DNA from: JAEYFP01 sp964579795
GTDB taxonomy: Bacteria; Bacillota; Clostridia; Lachnospirales; Lachnospiraceae
Assembly (NCBI GenBank): GCA_964579795.1
Contig: CAZOHM010000066.1
Span: 1 to 11,093, forward strand
DNA: 11,093 bases
Direction of reading: 5' to 3'
The translations under genes were made by a program, and so were the position numbers. This document shows positions 1 through 7,363 of this stretch, piece after piece; the first letter of the stretch is position 1, and every line of letters starts with the position of its first letter. The notes under the pieces are model-generated. The model had not been told where the DNA came from. It searched no databases and saw only the letters and a program-made list of their open reading frames with translations.

Positions 1-846
1 ATTAAAACACTTCAGGCGGGTGTTAAATCTATGGAAGATAATGTGGAGGAAGCGACACCAATCATCCTAAAAAGCAATGATGAGTTTGAAAATTTGGCAG
101 AAGCCTATAACTCTATGCTAGGAATCATTCAGACACAAATGAAAAAGATTGAAGAAGATGCTGATATGCGTGAAAGACTTTCAGAAGCAGAGAAAAAAAA
201 TCTAAAGATTTATAGTGACTTACAAAAGAACCACCTGGATTTCCTCCAGTCCAGAATCAATCCCCATTTTCTTTTCAACACATTGAACATGATATCTGCA
301 CAGACGAGAATTGAACAGGCTGATAAATCAGCAGAATTAATCGAATTGACGGCTACATATCTAAGATACAATCTGGATAATATTAAAAAGATAGTAACAT
401 TAGATAGAGAAGTGGGCAATCTAAAAGATTATCTTGCTATCCAAAGGTACCGATATGGTGATCGATTCAAATTTGAACTTTTCATAGAAGAAGAATGCAT
501 GGGGCAGGCAATTCCATGTATGATATTACAGCCATTAGTGGAAAATTCAATTAAACATGGTGTTGGAATGATGGTAAAGGGCGGATGTGTTAGCGTAAAT
601 GCCTATCGTGATGGAAAAAGAGTTATATTGGAAGTTAGAGATAATGGAGTTGGTGAATCACCGGAGAGAATACAGGAGATTCAGAAAAATTTGTTGGAAA
701 AGACATACAGTAGCTCTCATATTGGTATTCGTAATATTTTCCAGAGACTTAGACTATATTACAAGGATGATGTTACGTTGGAAATGAAAAATGCAGAACC
801 GGGGTTAATAATTACGATTTCTCTTCCATATGAGAGAAAAGGTTAG
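1..846 (+). CDS. YesM-like sensor histidine kinase, 3' part (5' end outside window)
   Basis: This is the cytoplasmic part of a membrane sensor kinase that autophosphorylates on His and passes the phosphate to its response regulator. The frame is open from base 1, so the sensor and membrane segments lie upstream of the window; the ATG at 31 is internal. In order I see the end of a HAMP linker (about bases 1-110), a coiled-coil-like charged stretch, the His_kinase (PF06580-type) block with NPHFLFN whose phospho-acceptor His is codon 265-267, then a HATPase domain with N-box LVENSIKHG (near 535-560), G1 DNGVGE (near 640-657) and G2 SHIGIRN (near 716-737). All expected motifs are intact. The partner regulator starts 23 bases after the stop. 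This family typically controls carbohydrate uptake and breakdown genes; the signal sensed cannot be read from this fragment. Confidence 0.95.
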   Translation: MKTLQAGVKSMEDNVEEATPIILKSNDEFENLAEAYNSMLGIIQTQMKKIEEDADMRERLSEAEKKNLKIYSDLQKNHLDFLQSRINPHFLFNTLNMISAQTRIEQADKSAELIELTATYLRYNLDNIKKIVTLDREVGNLKDYLAIQRYRYGDRFKFELFIEEECMGQAIPCMILQPLVENSIKHGVGMMVKGGCVSVNAYRDGKRVILEVRDNGVGESPERIQEIQKNLLEKTYSSSHIGIRNIFQRLRLYYKDDVTLEMKNAEPGLIITISLPYERKG

Positions 847-869
847 AGATAAGGAGTTGAGACAAGCAC

Positions 870-2099
870 ATGAGATTGTCCATGGTAATTGCAGATGATG
901 AACAGCTTTCATTGAAAAGTGAGGAGATGCTCATCAAAAAAGAATTTCCAGATATTGAAATTGTGGGAATGGCAGGAAATGGGATAGAACTGAAACATAT
1001 GATAGAATCCCTTGATCCTGATATGGCAATAATCGATATTAGAATGCCAGGACTGAGTGGACTGGAAGTGATAGAACTGCTGAAAAACAAGGGATGTAGA
1101 ACACATTTTGTTGTAAATACAGCGTATAGTGAGTTTGATTATGTAAAGACAGCATTGAATATGAAAGCAGATGGATATCTAGTTAAGCCGGGAAAACGTG
1201 AAGAAACCATAGAAATGATATCTAATATGTGCAAAAATGTGAAAAATGAAAAGATAGATAGAGAAAAGAAAGAAGAAATGAAGACGGCACTTCAGATTGC
1301 AGTACCAACTTTCGAAAGTGAATTGCTTTTATCCATTTTTGCTGATTATCCCAATATAGAAGAATTTAGAAAGTATTGTGAGATTCATAAGATTCAATTC
1401 AAAAGAGGATGTATTGTTACTATGTTGACTTCGAAAAAAGAAGATCAGATTAATATTCGAACACTAAACGAGACTTTAAGTAATCTTCTGAATGGTGTGT
1501 GCGATTTTCTCTCTACATGTAATGAGCAGTATCTCATTATTATGCTTGTGGTCCCAGAGGAAATTGAACATATCAGAGAAAAGACATGGTGTGGGGAGGT
1601 TGCGCAGCTCATTGCAGATGAGATTGGCAAAGCGGCGGGTACCCCTTTTCGGTATGGATTGGGAAATCTGTGCTCAAACTTTGGAGATATGAAATCATCT
1701 TACACAGAAAGTCTGAAAGAATTGGTTAATCAAGATGGTAAGAACGAGTTAGCGAATGAATCAAACGAAAAAGTTGCGAAGTATGTTCAACTTGCTAAAA
1801 ATTATATCTGTCGCAATTATGAAGAAGATATAGCACTGGATAGTTGCGCAAATGAAGTTGGAATTAGTCCGTTTTATTTAAGCCATATATTTAAGGATGT
1901 TACAGGACAAAGTTTCGTGGAGTATTTATCCATAGTGAGAATCAATGAAGCTAAGCGTCTATGCAATGATGATAGATATTCCATCAAAGAAATAGCAAAA
2001 AGATGTGGATATAGCAATATAACATATTTTTACAGAGTGTTTAAGAAAACTACAGGCATGACAATTGGAGAATATAGAAAGGAAAACAAGAATGTCTAA
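870..2099 (+). CDS. YesN-like response regulator, receiver plus AraC-type DNA-binding domain
   Basis: This is a 409-residue cytoplasmic transcription regulator, the cognate partner of the upstream kinase. The N-terminal receiver (about 1-120) has the acidic pair Asp9/Asp10, phospho-acceptor Asp56 in IIDIRMPG, switch residue Thr84 and Lys106 in YLVKPGK. Residues 130-305 form the variable middle region usual for YesN proteins. The C-terminus carries the two helix-turn-helix units of AraC/XylS proteins (about 322-346 and 371-396, the second with the SIKEIAKRCGYSN signature). Length is normal for the family (400-550) on the short side. AAGGAG at 851-856 lies 13 bases before the ATG at 870; an alternative in-frame ATG at 882 has poorer spacing and would cut the first strand of the receiver. 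The downstream esterase overlaps it by 8 bases, implying translational coupling and a shared transcript. Confidence 0.95.
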   Translation: MRLSMVIADDEQLSLKSEEMLIKKEFPDIEIVGMAGNGIELKHMIESLDPDMAIIDIRMPGLSGLEVIELLKNKGCRTHFVVNTAYSEFDYVKTALNMKADGYLVKPGKREETIEMISNMCKNVKNEKIDREKKEEMKTALQIAVPTFESELLLSIFADYPNIEEFRKYCEIHKIQFKRGCIVTMLTSKKEDQINIRTLNETLSNLLNGVCDFLSTCNEQYLIIMLVVPEEIEHIREKTWCGEVAQLIADEIGKAAGTPFRYGLGNLCSNFGDMKSSYTESLKELVNQDGKNELANESNEKVAKYVQLAKNYICRNYEEDIALDSCANEVGISPFYLSHIFKDVTGQSFVEYLSIVRINEAKRLCNDDRYSIKEIAKRCGYSNITYFYRVFKKTTGMTIGEYRKENKNV

Positions 2100-2985
2100 T
2101 ACAAGTGATAACATGAGAAGAGAATGGGCAGCAAATGATGCCAAAAGGGATGAAGGCCAAACGACACCAGAGCATATAGTGAGATATGATAACATTCAGT
2201 ATGGCGCTGATCAAGAGTGGAATCTATTGGATGTTTATAAGAGAAAAGATGCAGGAGAGAAAACACCAGTTATTATTATTGTACATGGTGGTGGATGGGT
2301 ATATGGCACAAAGGAAATATATCAATTCTATGGTATGGGATTAGCACAGAGAGGATTTGCAGTTATTAATTATACATATAGATTAGCACCAGAAGTAAAG
2401 TTCCCAGCATCATTGGAAGACACAAATACAGTGATTGGATGGATGTATGAGAACGAGGAAAAATATGGATTTGATACAGAAAACGTATTTATGGTAGGAG
2501 ATTCTGCAGGTGCTCACATATTAGGACTCTATAGTGCTATCTGTACAGATTCATCTTATGCTGCAAAATATCCATTTGCTGTACCCAAAGGATTCATACC
2601 AAGTGGGATTGGAATGAATTGCGGAGCTTATGAATTATTCCAAGCAGACGGGTCAATATGTAAAGGAGCAGTTGATAGAGAACTCATGGAAGATTTTTTG
2701 CCGGAAGGAGGTTCTCATAAAGAAATTACACTGATTAATGTGGTGGATCATGTCAATGCAAAATTTCCACCAGCGTATATTATGACTGCATACGGTGATT
2801 TCTTAATGGAGCAGGCACCATTACTAATAGAAGCATATGACAAAGCAGGAGTTGATTATGTGAGTAAAGTATATGGAACAGAAGACAAACCATTGTATCA
2901 CGTATTTCACGTTACTATGCAGGAACCTATGGCTACAATATGTAATGATGATGAATGTGCTTTTTTTACCAAATATATGAAATAG
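2092..2985 (+). CDS. alpha/beta-hydrolase, probable carboxylesterase
   Basis: This is a 297-residue serine hydrolase of the esterase/lipase (alpha/beta hydrolase fold-3 or BD-FAE-like) type. No signal peptide or membrane segment is visible, so it is probably cytoplasmic. Visible motifs are the oxyanion-hole HGGGW at 65-69, nucleophile elbow GDSAG with Ser138, probable acid Asp236 in AYGDF, and catalytic His270 or His273 in YHVFH. I chose ATG 2092 because GAAAGGA at 2077-2083 sits 8 bases upstream; a TTG at 2065 would add nine residues but has no clear ribosome binding site. It is the last gene before a strong terminator. Next to a YesMN-type system, a role in removing acyl groups (for example acetyl or feruloyl) from imported glycans is a reasonable inference, but the substrate is unknown. 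Confidence 0.88.
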   Translation: MSNTSDNMRREWAANDAKRDEGQTTPEHIVRYDNIQYGADQEWNLLDVYKRKDAGEKTPVIIIVHGGGWVYGTKEIYQFYGMGLAQRGFAVINYTYRLAPEVKFPASLEDTNTVIGWMYENEEKYGFDTENVFMVGDSAGAHILGLYSAICTDSSYAAKYPFAVPKGFIPSGIGMNCGAYELFQADGSICKGAVDRELMEDFLPEGGSHKEITLINVVDHVNAKFPPAYIMTAYGDFLMEQAPLLIEAYDKAGVDYVSKVYGTEDKPLYHVFHVTMQEPMATICNDDECAFFTKYMK

Positions 2986-3050
2986 GATAAGCACAGCATG
3001 GGAAGTGCCGAGAAATTGCTATAGCGGTGATAACATAAGAATCTAATTAA

Positions 3051-3096
3051 AAGAGACAAATATCTGCGATAATGAGAGCAGATATTTGTCTTTTTA
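3051..3096 (+). terminator. Rho-independent terminator after the esterase gene
   Basis: A perfect 13-bp stem (3055-3067 with 3078-3090) with a 10-base loop is followed by TTTTTAT. The A-rich flank (3051-3054) can extend the stem by pairing with the T-run. It lies 70 bases after the esterase stop and ends the kinase-regulator-esterase operon. Confidence 0.9.
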
Positions 3097-3135
3097 TGGT
3101 CTCATATTACCACAAAATGGAGAAAAAATCAAGAC

Positions 3136-3163
3136 TTGTACTGATTTATCGATGTGATAGAAT
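3136..3163 (+). promoter_or_regulatory. Promoter of the three-gene unknown-function operon
   Basis: TTGTAC at 3136-3141 is a weak -35. It is separated by 16 bases from TAGAAT at 3158-3163, which is preceded by TGTGA, matching the Gram-positive extended -10 (TRTGNTATAAT) with one mismatch. It lies just after the terminator and 56 bases before the first start codon. Assigned by eye. Confidence 0.6.
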
Positions 3164-3219
3164 CGTGGAAACAGAGTAGTATCATTGCATGAAAACAGCT
3201 ATGTGGAAAGGATAACGAG

Positions 3220-3690
3220 ATGGATAATGAGTTAATCAGACAGTCACTGCAAAATGAACTGAAACTACAGGATAAGCTTTTGCAGTGTAATCAGTACACG
3301 CAGCGTTTTGGTTTAGTATTAAATGAGGAAGATTCTGCTATGCTGTTAGCAGAACGGAAGGAAAGCTTGAAAACACATGGAAGAGTCGAATTTTCTGAGA
3401 GCATTTTACCAGCACTGATTATGGCATTTTGTGATTCGGCATATATTTATCAGGATAATTATCTGGAAATGATGGAACGTCTTCTGGATATTTTTTATTT
3501 GTACAAGAATGAAAGTTTGGACATTCTTACAGATGACGAATTGATTGATTACATGCGTAAACATTTTGAGGGAGAGTGTGAGGGCTCTGTAGAACATCTT
3601 GAGGACACATGTCTGGAGCAGTTTGCGAGAGATATCCGTGAGCGGCCGGGAATCTTTATGAGCAGGGGGACAATGGATGAATACGATTGA
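3220..3690 (+). CDS. Conserved protein of unknown function (DUF6323-like)
   Basis: This is a 156-residue, acidic, mainly helical-looking cytoplasmic protein without signal peptide or membrane segment. AAAGGA at 3207-3212 lies 7 bases before the ATG. The sequence has the features I associate from memory with the DUF6323 family: an N-terminal helix rich in Leu/Gln, a GRVEFSESILP segment (about residues 54-64) leading into AFCDSAYI (about 69-76), an IFYLYKNE segment near 91-98, TDDELIDYM near 103-111, and a conserved-looking EHLE-T-LEQ near the end. The family assignment is from recall, not a search. No catalytic motif is recognisable. Its 3' end overlaps the next gene by 14 bases, so the two are probably translated together and may act as a pair. 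Function unknown. Confidence 0.8.
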   Translation: MDNELIRQSLQNELKLQDKLLQCNQYTQRFGLVLNEEDSAMLLAERKESLKTHGRVEFSESILPALIMAFCDSAYIYQDNYLEMMERLLDIFYLYKNESLDILTDDELIDYMRKHFEGECEGSVEHLEDTCLEQFARDIRERPGIFMSRGTMDEYD

Positions 3691-4480
3691 AAAGTCTTTT
3701 TCACTGAAGGGAAGGGAAAGTGAGCTGTTTCCTATTGTGGCAAAGCTTGCAGAAAAATACACGAGCAAAGGCAGTACCTCTGTATCACAGGACACAGCAG
3801 TCATGCTGATGGAAGCAGTCTGCTATTGCATACATGAGGCACAGGAAGAGTCACAGACAGACACACAGTCGCAGTCTGCTCATTCCGATTTTTCATCAAT
3901 AGAAGAGGTCTATGAAAAAGGGTATGCACTTGTATGTGCAAAATTAAAAAAGACAGAAAGGTTATACAAAGTAATTATTGAGAAATTTCGAGCCTATGAA
4001 AACGCAGCATATTATGATACAATTATTAAAGGAATGCCGAAGTTCTTTGAAGGCTATGATCCGAGATTTTGTCCGCACAAGCATATTCTGACATTGGATT
4101 ATCCGGTACTTGCTGATGATATTTCCTTATGTGGAATAGACAGAATCTATGATTATTTATTGAAGGTTCGTTTGGAACAGCGATTTTTGAATCAGCTGCC
4201 GGATGCATATATAAGACAGTGTCTTGAAGAGTATTACACAGGGTATGAGGAGTTGTTTGTGAATGTCAGTCAGATTGTAATACGCAGCATGCTGAACCGT
4301 ATGCTGCATGCTAAGCCATTAGATTTGACCGAAAGCAGGGAAGCACTTATACAGCAGTTAAAGTCAATGCTTATGGTAATTGTGGAGCAGCATTATGGGG
4401 GAAATGCTTCACTTTATGAGTATTTAGCTGCCGACATGCCTGATTTTGCAGCAGTATTAGTGCATTCAGAGAAACAGTGA
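3677..4480 (+). CDS. Conserved protein of unknown function (DUF6179-like)
   Basis: This is a 267-residue soluble protein. The start at 3677 is supported by AGGGGGA at 3664-3670, six bases upstream and inside the previous gene; the ATG at 3673 is in the previous gene's frame and encodes part of its tail. An N-terminal block (about 1-50, LAEKYTSKGSTSVSQDTA and a following helix) is followed by a Gln/Ser/Thr-rich linker near 55-72. The core (about 80-267) contains YYDTIIKGMPKFFEGYDPRF and LDYPVL, which I associate from memory with DUF6179, a family often placed next to DUF6323. The HKHI motif near 135 could bind metal, but nothing confirms this. It overlaps the upstream gene by 14 bases and precedes the membrane-protein gene by 36 bases. 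Function unknown. Confidence 0.8.
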   Translation: MNTIEKSFSLKGRESELFPIVAKLAEKYTSKGSTSVSQDTAVMLMEAVCYCIHEAQEESQTDTQSQSAHSDFSSIEEVYEKGYALVCAKLKKTERLYKVIIEKFRAYENAAYYDTIIKGMPKFFEGYDPRFCPHKHILTLDYPVLADDISLCGIDRIYDYLLKVRLEQRFLNQLPDAYIRQCLEEYYTGYEELFVNVSQIVIRSMLNRMLHAKPLDLTESREALIQQLKSMLMVIVEQHYGGNASLYEYLAADMPDFAAVLVHSEKQ

Positions 4481-4516
4481 AGCTGTGGCAGTAATAGAAA
4501 TAAGGGGAGTACAGTA

Positions 4517-5221
4517 ATGAAAACAAATGATCTTATGGATAATGATGTAAAGCAGGTGAGGCGGCGTAAGAAGAAACCAGCCTCCAATTCAGGACATCCG
4601 AGTCAGAAAAATGTATTGGATAAGCCGGAAAAACAACGCAGGAGCAGAGAGCAGAGAGCCGATATGGAGAGAAAGAAAATCACATCTATTGTGATTCTTT
4701 GTGTAGAGGGTCTTGTTTTGTGTACGGTTGTTTATGGACTGATTTATTTCAGTGGCAAGCTAAAGAGCGGTGAATTTACAACTGATGCGAAAAAGACGGA
4801 AGAGGCTTCTTCACAGGAAGGCAGTGGAGATGGAAGTGGAAGTACAGCCGGCTCAGTGAATGTAAATAATGACAATTTTTCTCTGACCTGCACAAAAGTG
4901 CAGCTGACGACTGATACGGACGGAAATCCAGCTGCATTGATTTTCTTTACATTTGTGAATAAAACATCGACGCCCTTGAGCCTTGGTGAGGTGTTTCCAC
5001 CGAAAGTTATGCAGGAAGGTGTAGACTGTGAGACATTTGCTTCATTAGCGAATCCGCCTGAGGAGTTTTATAACAGAGATACACAGATACAGGATGGTGC
5101 TTCTATAGAAGCCTGTTATGCCATAAAGCTTCAGAATACTACGTCAGAGCTTACATTAACAATTCATGATAATTATGAGACATTTACGGATATTGGTTCG
5201 ACACTCATACCGCTTAGCTAA
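4517..5221 (+). CDS. Single-pass membrane protein with DUF5067-like extracellular domain
   Basis: This is a 234-residue protein. Residues 1-54 are strongly basic (RRRKKK at 15-20 and further Arg/Lys clusters) and should be cytoplasmic. Residues 55-78 form one membrane segment, with a buried Glu64. Residues 83-113 are a Ser/Gly/Glu-rich extracellular linker, and 114-234 form a beta-rich domain in the style of DUF5067/DUF4352 immunoglobulin-like domains (SLTCTKVQLTTD, a strand pattern around ALIFFTFVNKTSTPLSL, then VMQEGVDCE). There is no lipobox or sortase signal, so it is probably anchored by the N-terminal helix. AAGGGGAG at 4502-4508 precedes the ATG. It follows the two unknown-function genes by 36 bases with no promoter or terminator between, so it is likely co-transcribed. 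Such domains are found on surface proteins of Clostridia; the ligand is unknown. Confidence 0.82.
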   Translation: MKTNDLMDNDVKQVRRRKKKPASNSGHPSQKNVLDKPEKQRRSREQRADMERKKITSIVILCVEGLVLCTVVYGLIYFSGKLKSGEFTTDAKKTEEASSQEGSGDGSGSTAGSVNVNNDNFSLTCTKVQLTTDTDGNPAALIFFTFVNKTSTPLSLGEVFPPKVMQEGVDCETFASLANPPEEFYNRDTQIQDGASIEACYAIKLQNTTSELTLTIHDNYETFTDIGSTLIPLS

Positions 5222-5814
5222 AACATACTGTAGCCAAATACTTTATTGTTCAGCTTCTGATAGATGCCCTGCATTTCCGGCTCAGTAGAGGCTGAAACGA
5301 CCTGTTCAATCGGAAACCATTCAACACCACTGTTTTCGTCTGGTTTTATCTGTAATGGCAGTGAATCATCTGCAAAAAAAACATAAGTGAGATTGAGGTG
5401 AACATGAGCGGATACCCAGCCGTTGTTCTTCATATGACCAAGGACGCTGACCGCCTCAATAGAAAAAATGTCATTCGAATACATGGGAATAAAAATACCG
5501 GTTTCTTCATATGCTTCCCGTAGTGCAACGGTACACAAATCCGCTTCACCATCAGCGTGACCGCCGGTCCACGACCAGGAATTAAAAATATTATGGTAAA
5601 CCATCAGTACTTTTGTTTTTTGATGATTCACAATCCATGAAGAAGCAGTAAAGTGTGCAAGCTCATTTTGACGACTTAAAATATCTGGATATTGATCAAT
5701 ATACTTCAACATCAGGTCTTTATCCTTTGCCTCCTGCAGACAGCATGGCCGATAAGCCAGAAGGTCGCTTTGCAGATTTTGAATTGTATATGCTCTTGGT
5801 TGGATAATTCCCAT
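5218..5814 (-). CDS. Nudix hydrolase
   Basis: This is a 198-residue cytoplasmic hydrolase expected to cleave a nucleoside diphosphate linked to some moiety. The Nudix motif runs from Gly85 to Ile107, with Arg99-Glu100 and Glu103-Glu104 (REAYEETGI), the metal-binding and catalytic core, intact. The first Glu of the canonical motif (GX5E) is Ala91 here, with Glu90 one position early. Upstream is an N-terminal extension of about 55 residues with Cys24-Cys25. The segment WSWTGGHADGE (80-90) is typical of a Clostridial Nudix group of unknown substrate. AAGGAG (reverse complement of 5823-5828) lies 8 bases before the ATG at 5814. Its stop overlaps the stop of the convergent membrane-protein gene. 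No terminator is visible at this tail-to-tail junction, so the two transcripts probably overlap. Confidence 0.93.
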   Translation of the reverse strand: MGIIQPRAYTIQNLQSDLLAYRPCCLQEAKDKDLMLKYIDQYPDILSRQNELAHFTASSWIVNHQKTKVLMVYHNIFNSWSWTGGHADGEADLCTVALREAYEETGIFIPMYSNDIFSIEAVSVLGHMKNNGWVSAHVHLNLTYVFFADDSLPLQIKPDENSGVEWFPIEQVVSASTEPEMQGIYQKLNNKVFGYSMF

Positions 5815-5857
5815 AATGACGGCTCCTTATAAAATAGTTATTGTTTACTATCCACAC

Positions 5858-5886
5858 AGCATAGCATTATTTTTTTTTAAGTTCAA
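5858..5886 (-). promoter_or_regulatory. Promoter of the Nudix gene
   Basis: Read on the minus strand: TTGAAC (5881-5886), exactly 17 bases, then TATGCT (5858-5863) preceded by TGC, an extended -10. The spacer contains a run of nine A. The predicted start is near 5851, giving a leader of about 37 bases before the ATG at 5814. Assigned by eye. Confidence 0.6.
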
Positions 5887-5943
5887 TCGTGGATTTTAGA
5901 TTTATTAAAGTTAAGAAATATTAACATGTGTTTTTCTATATAA

Positions 5944-5955
5944 ATGTGATAGAAT
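5944..5955 (+). promoter_or_regulatory. Extended -10 promoter of trkAH
   Basis: TGTGATAGAAT at 5945-5955 matches the extended -10 consensus with one mismatch and lies 42 bases before the trkA ATG. No good -35 sits 16-18 bases upstream; TTAACA at 5921-5926 is 23 bases away, which is too far. The same 12 bases, including the preceding A, form the -10 at 3152-3163. Confidence 0.5.
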
Positions 5956-5997
5956 TGGATACAAGTTTAGAATTTTAATAAAGAGGAAAGAACAGAG

Positions 5998-7353
5998 ATG
6001 AAAATTATTATTGTCGGTTGTGGAAAAGTTGGCATTACACTTGCAGAGCAGTTGAACGGTGAAGGACATGATATTACAGTAATCGATAAGGATGGGGACC
6101 GTTTACGGACAGTCACGGATCATATTGATGTGATGGGAGTGGAAGGTAACGGTGTGAGCTATCAGGTGCAGATAGATGCAGGAATCAGAGAGGCGAATCT
6201 TCTGATAGCTACAACAGACTCCGATGAATTAAACATGCTCTGCTGTCTGATTGCGAAAAAAGCAGGTGATTGTCATACGATTGCACGAATCAGGACCCCG
6301 GAGTATGTGAAGGAAATTCGATATATTCGAGAGGAACTGAACATGTCCATGGTGATTAATCCAGAGCTTGCAGCGGCGTCTGAGATCTCACGTCTGATAA
6401 AGTTTCCATCAGTTATCAAAATAGATACGTTTGCCAAAGGCCGTGTGGAGCTTATGAAAATGATAATTCCTGCAGATTCTGCCATGCATGGCTGTAAGGT
6501 ATATGAGGTTTCTCAAAAGCTGCACTGTAATGTTTTGATTTGTGCGGTTGAACGTGGTACAGATGTTATTATTCCAGACGGTAATTTTGAATTGCAGGCA
6601 GGAGATAAGGTGTCGGTAGTCGGAGGACATAAACAGGCACTTGGATTGTTCAAGAGCGCCGGAATTCAGAACAACAGTATTCGCACGGCGATGCTGATAG
6701 GTGGTGGCAAGATTACATATTATCTTGCAAAGGCACTGGAAGATACAAATATTAATGTAAAAATTATTGAGCGTGATTTTGAACGCTGCCAGGAGCTTAG
6801 CGAGCTGCTTCCAAAGGCTATTGTTATTCAGGGTGACGGTTCAGACCAACAGCTACTGCTTGAAGAGGGTATTGAAGATACAGATGCATTTGCAGCATTG
6901 ACAGGGTTTGACGAAGAGAATATTATGCTTGCGCTTTATGCTTCAAGCCTTTCTCATGCAAAGCTGATTACAAAAATCAATAGAATCGCATTTGAAAATG
7001 TCATCAATGAGATGAACCTTGGCAGTATTATATATCCAAAGCTGATTACAGCTGACAGCATTGTTCGCTATGTGCGTGCTATGCAGAACTCAATGGGAAG
7101 TAATATTGAGACATTGTATAAAATTGTGGCAAATAAAGCAGAGGCTTTGGAATTCCGTGTAGATAAGGATTCGTCAGTTGTTGGAATTCCGTTGCAGAAT
7201 TTAAAGTTTAAACCGAACCTGCTTGTAGCCTGTATCAATCGGAACGGAAAAATCATTACACCAAATGGTCGGGATACGATTGAAGCAGGTGATACAGTAG
7301 TCATTGTGACAACACAGACAGGATTGAATGATTTAAAGGATATTTTAAGATAA
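5998..7353 (+). CDS. trkA: TrkA, peripheral NAD-binding subunit of K+ uptake
   Basis: This is a 451-residue cytoplasmic regulatory subunit that docks on the TrkH channel and gates K+ uptake in response to bound nucleotide. It has the standard TrkA plan: two RCK_N (Rossmann) plus RCK_C repeats, about 1-220 and 228-451. The first Rossmann fold has an intact GCGKVG (Gly7, Gly9, Gly12) and Asp30 at the end of strand 2, typical for NAD(H). The second has GGGKIT at 235-240, so the third Gly of GxGxxG is Thr240. Both C-terminal RCK_C lobes are recognisable (for example FELQAGDKVSVVGG and TIEAGDTVVIVT). AGAGGA at 5982-5987 lies 10 bases before the ATG. trkH follows after 10 bases, so the two form one operon. 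Confidence 0.97.
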   Translation: MKIIIVGCGKVGITLAEQLNGEGHDITVIDKDGDRLRTVTDHIDVMGVEGNGVSYQVQIDAGIREANLLIATTDSDELNMLCCLIAKKAGDCHTIARIRTPEYVKEIRYIREELNMSMVINPELAAASEISRLIKFPSVIKIDTFAKGRVELMKMIIPADSAMHGCKVYEVSQKLHCNVLICAVERGTDVIIPDGNFELQAGDKVSVVGGHKQALGLFKSAGIQNNSIRTAMLIGGGKITYYLAKALEDTNINVKIIERDFERCQELSELLPKAIVIQGDGSDQQLLLEEGIEDTDAFAALTGFDEENIMLALYASSLSHAKLITKINRIAFENVINEMNLGSIIYPKLITADSIVRYVRAMQNSMGSNIETLYKIVANKAEALEFRVDKDSSVVGIPLQNLKFKPNLLVACINRNGKIITPNGRDTIEAGDTVVIVTTQTGLNDLKDILR

Positions 7354-7363
7354 GAGGGCAACA

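Noticed and set aside
2065..2091. TTG start nine codons upstream for the esterase
   Set aside because: No ribosome binding site at proper spacing, whereas ATG 2092 has GAAAGGA 8 bases upstream.
2998..3024. Short ORF of 8 codons between esterase and terminator
   Set aside because: No ribosome binding site and too short to judge.
1..3050. Recent transfer of the two-component operon, because it looks more AT- and AGA-rich than the genes after it
   Set aside because: Only an impression; I did not compute composition, and no mobile-element remnants or attachment repeats are visible.
3406..3804. Minus-strand open frame of 132 codons across the first two unknown-function genes
   Set aside because: Both plus-strand genes have good ribosome binding sites and family-like sequence; the antisense frame has neither.
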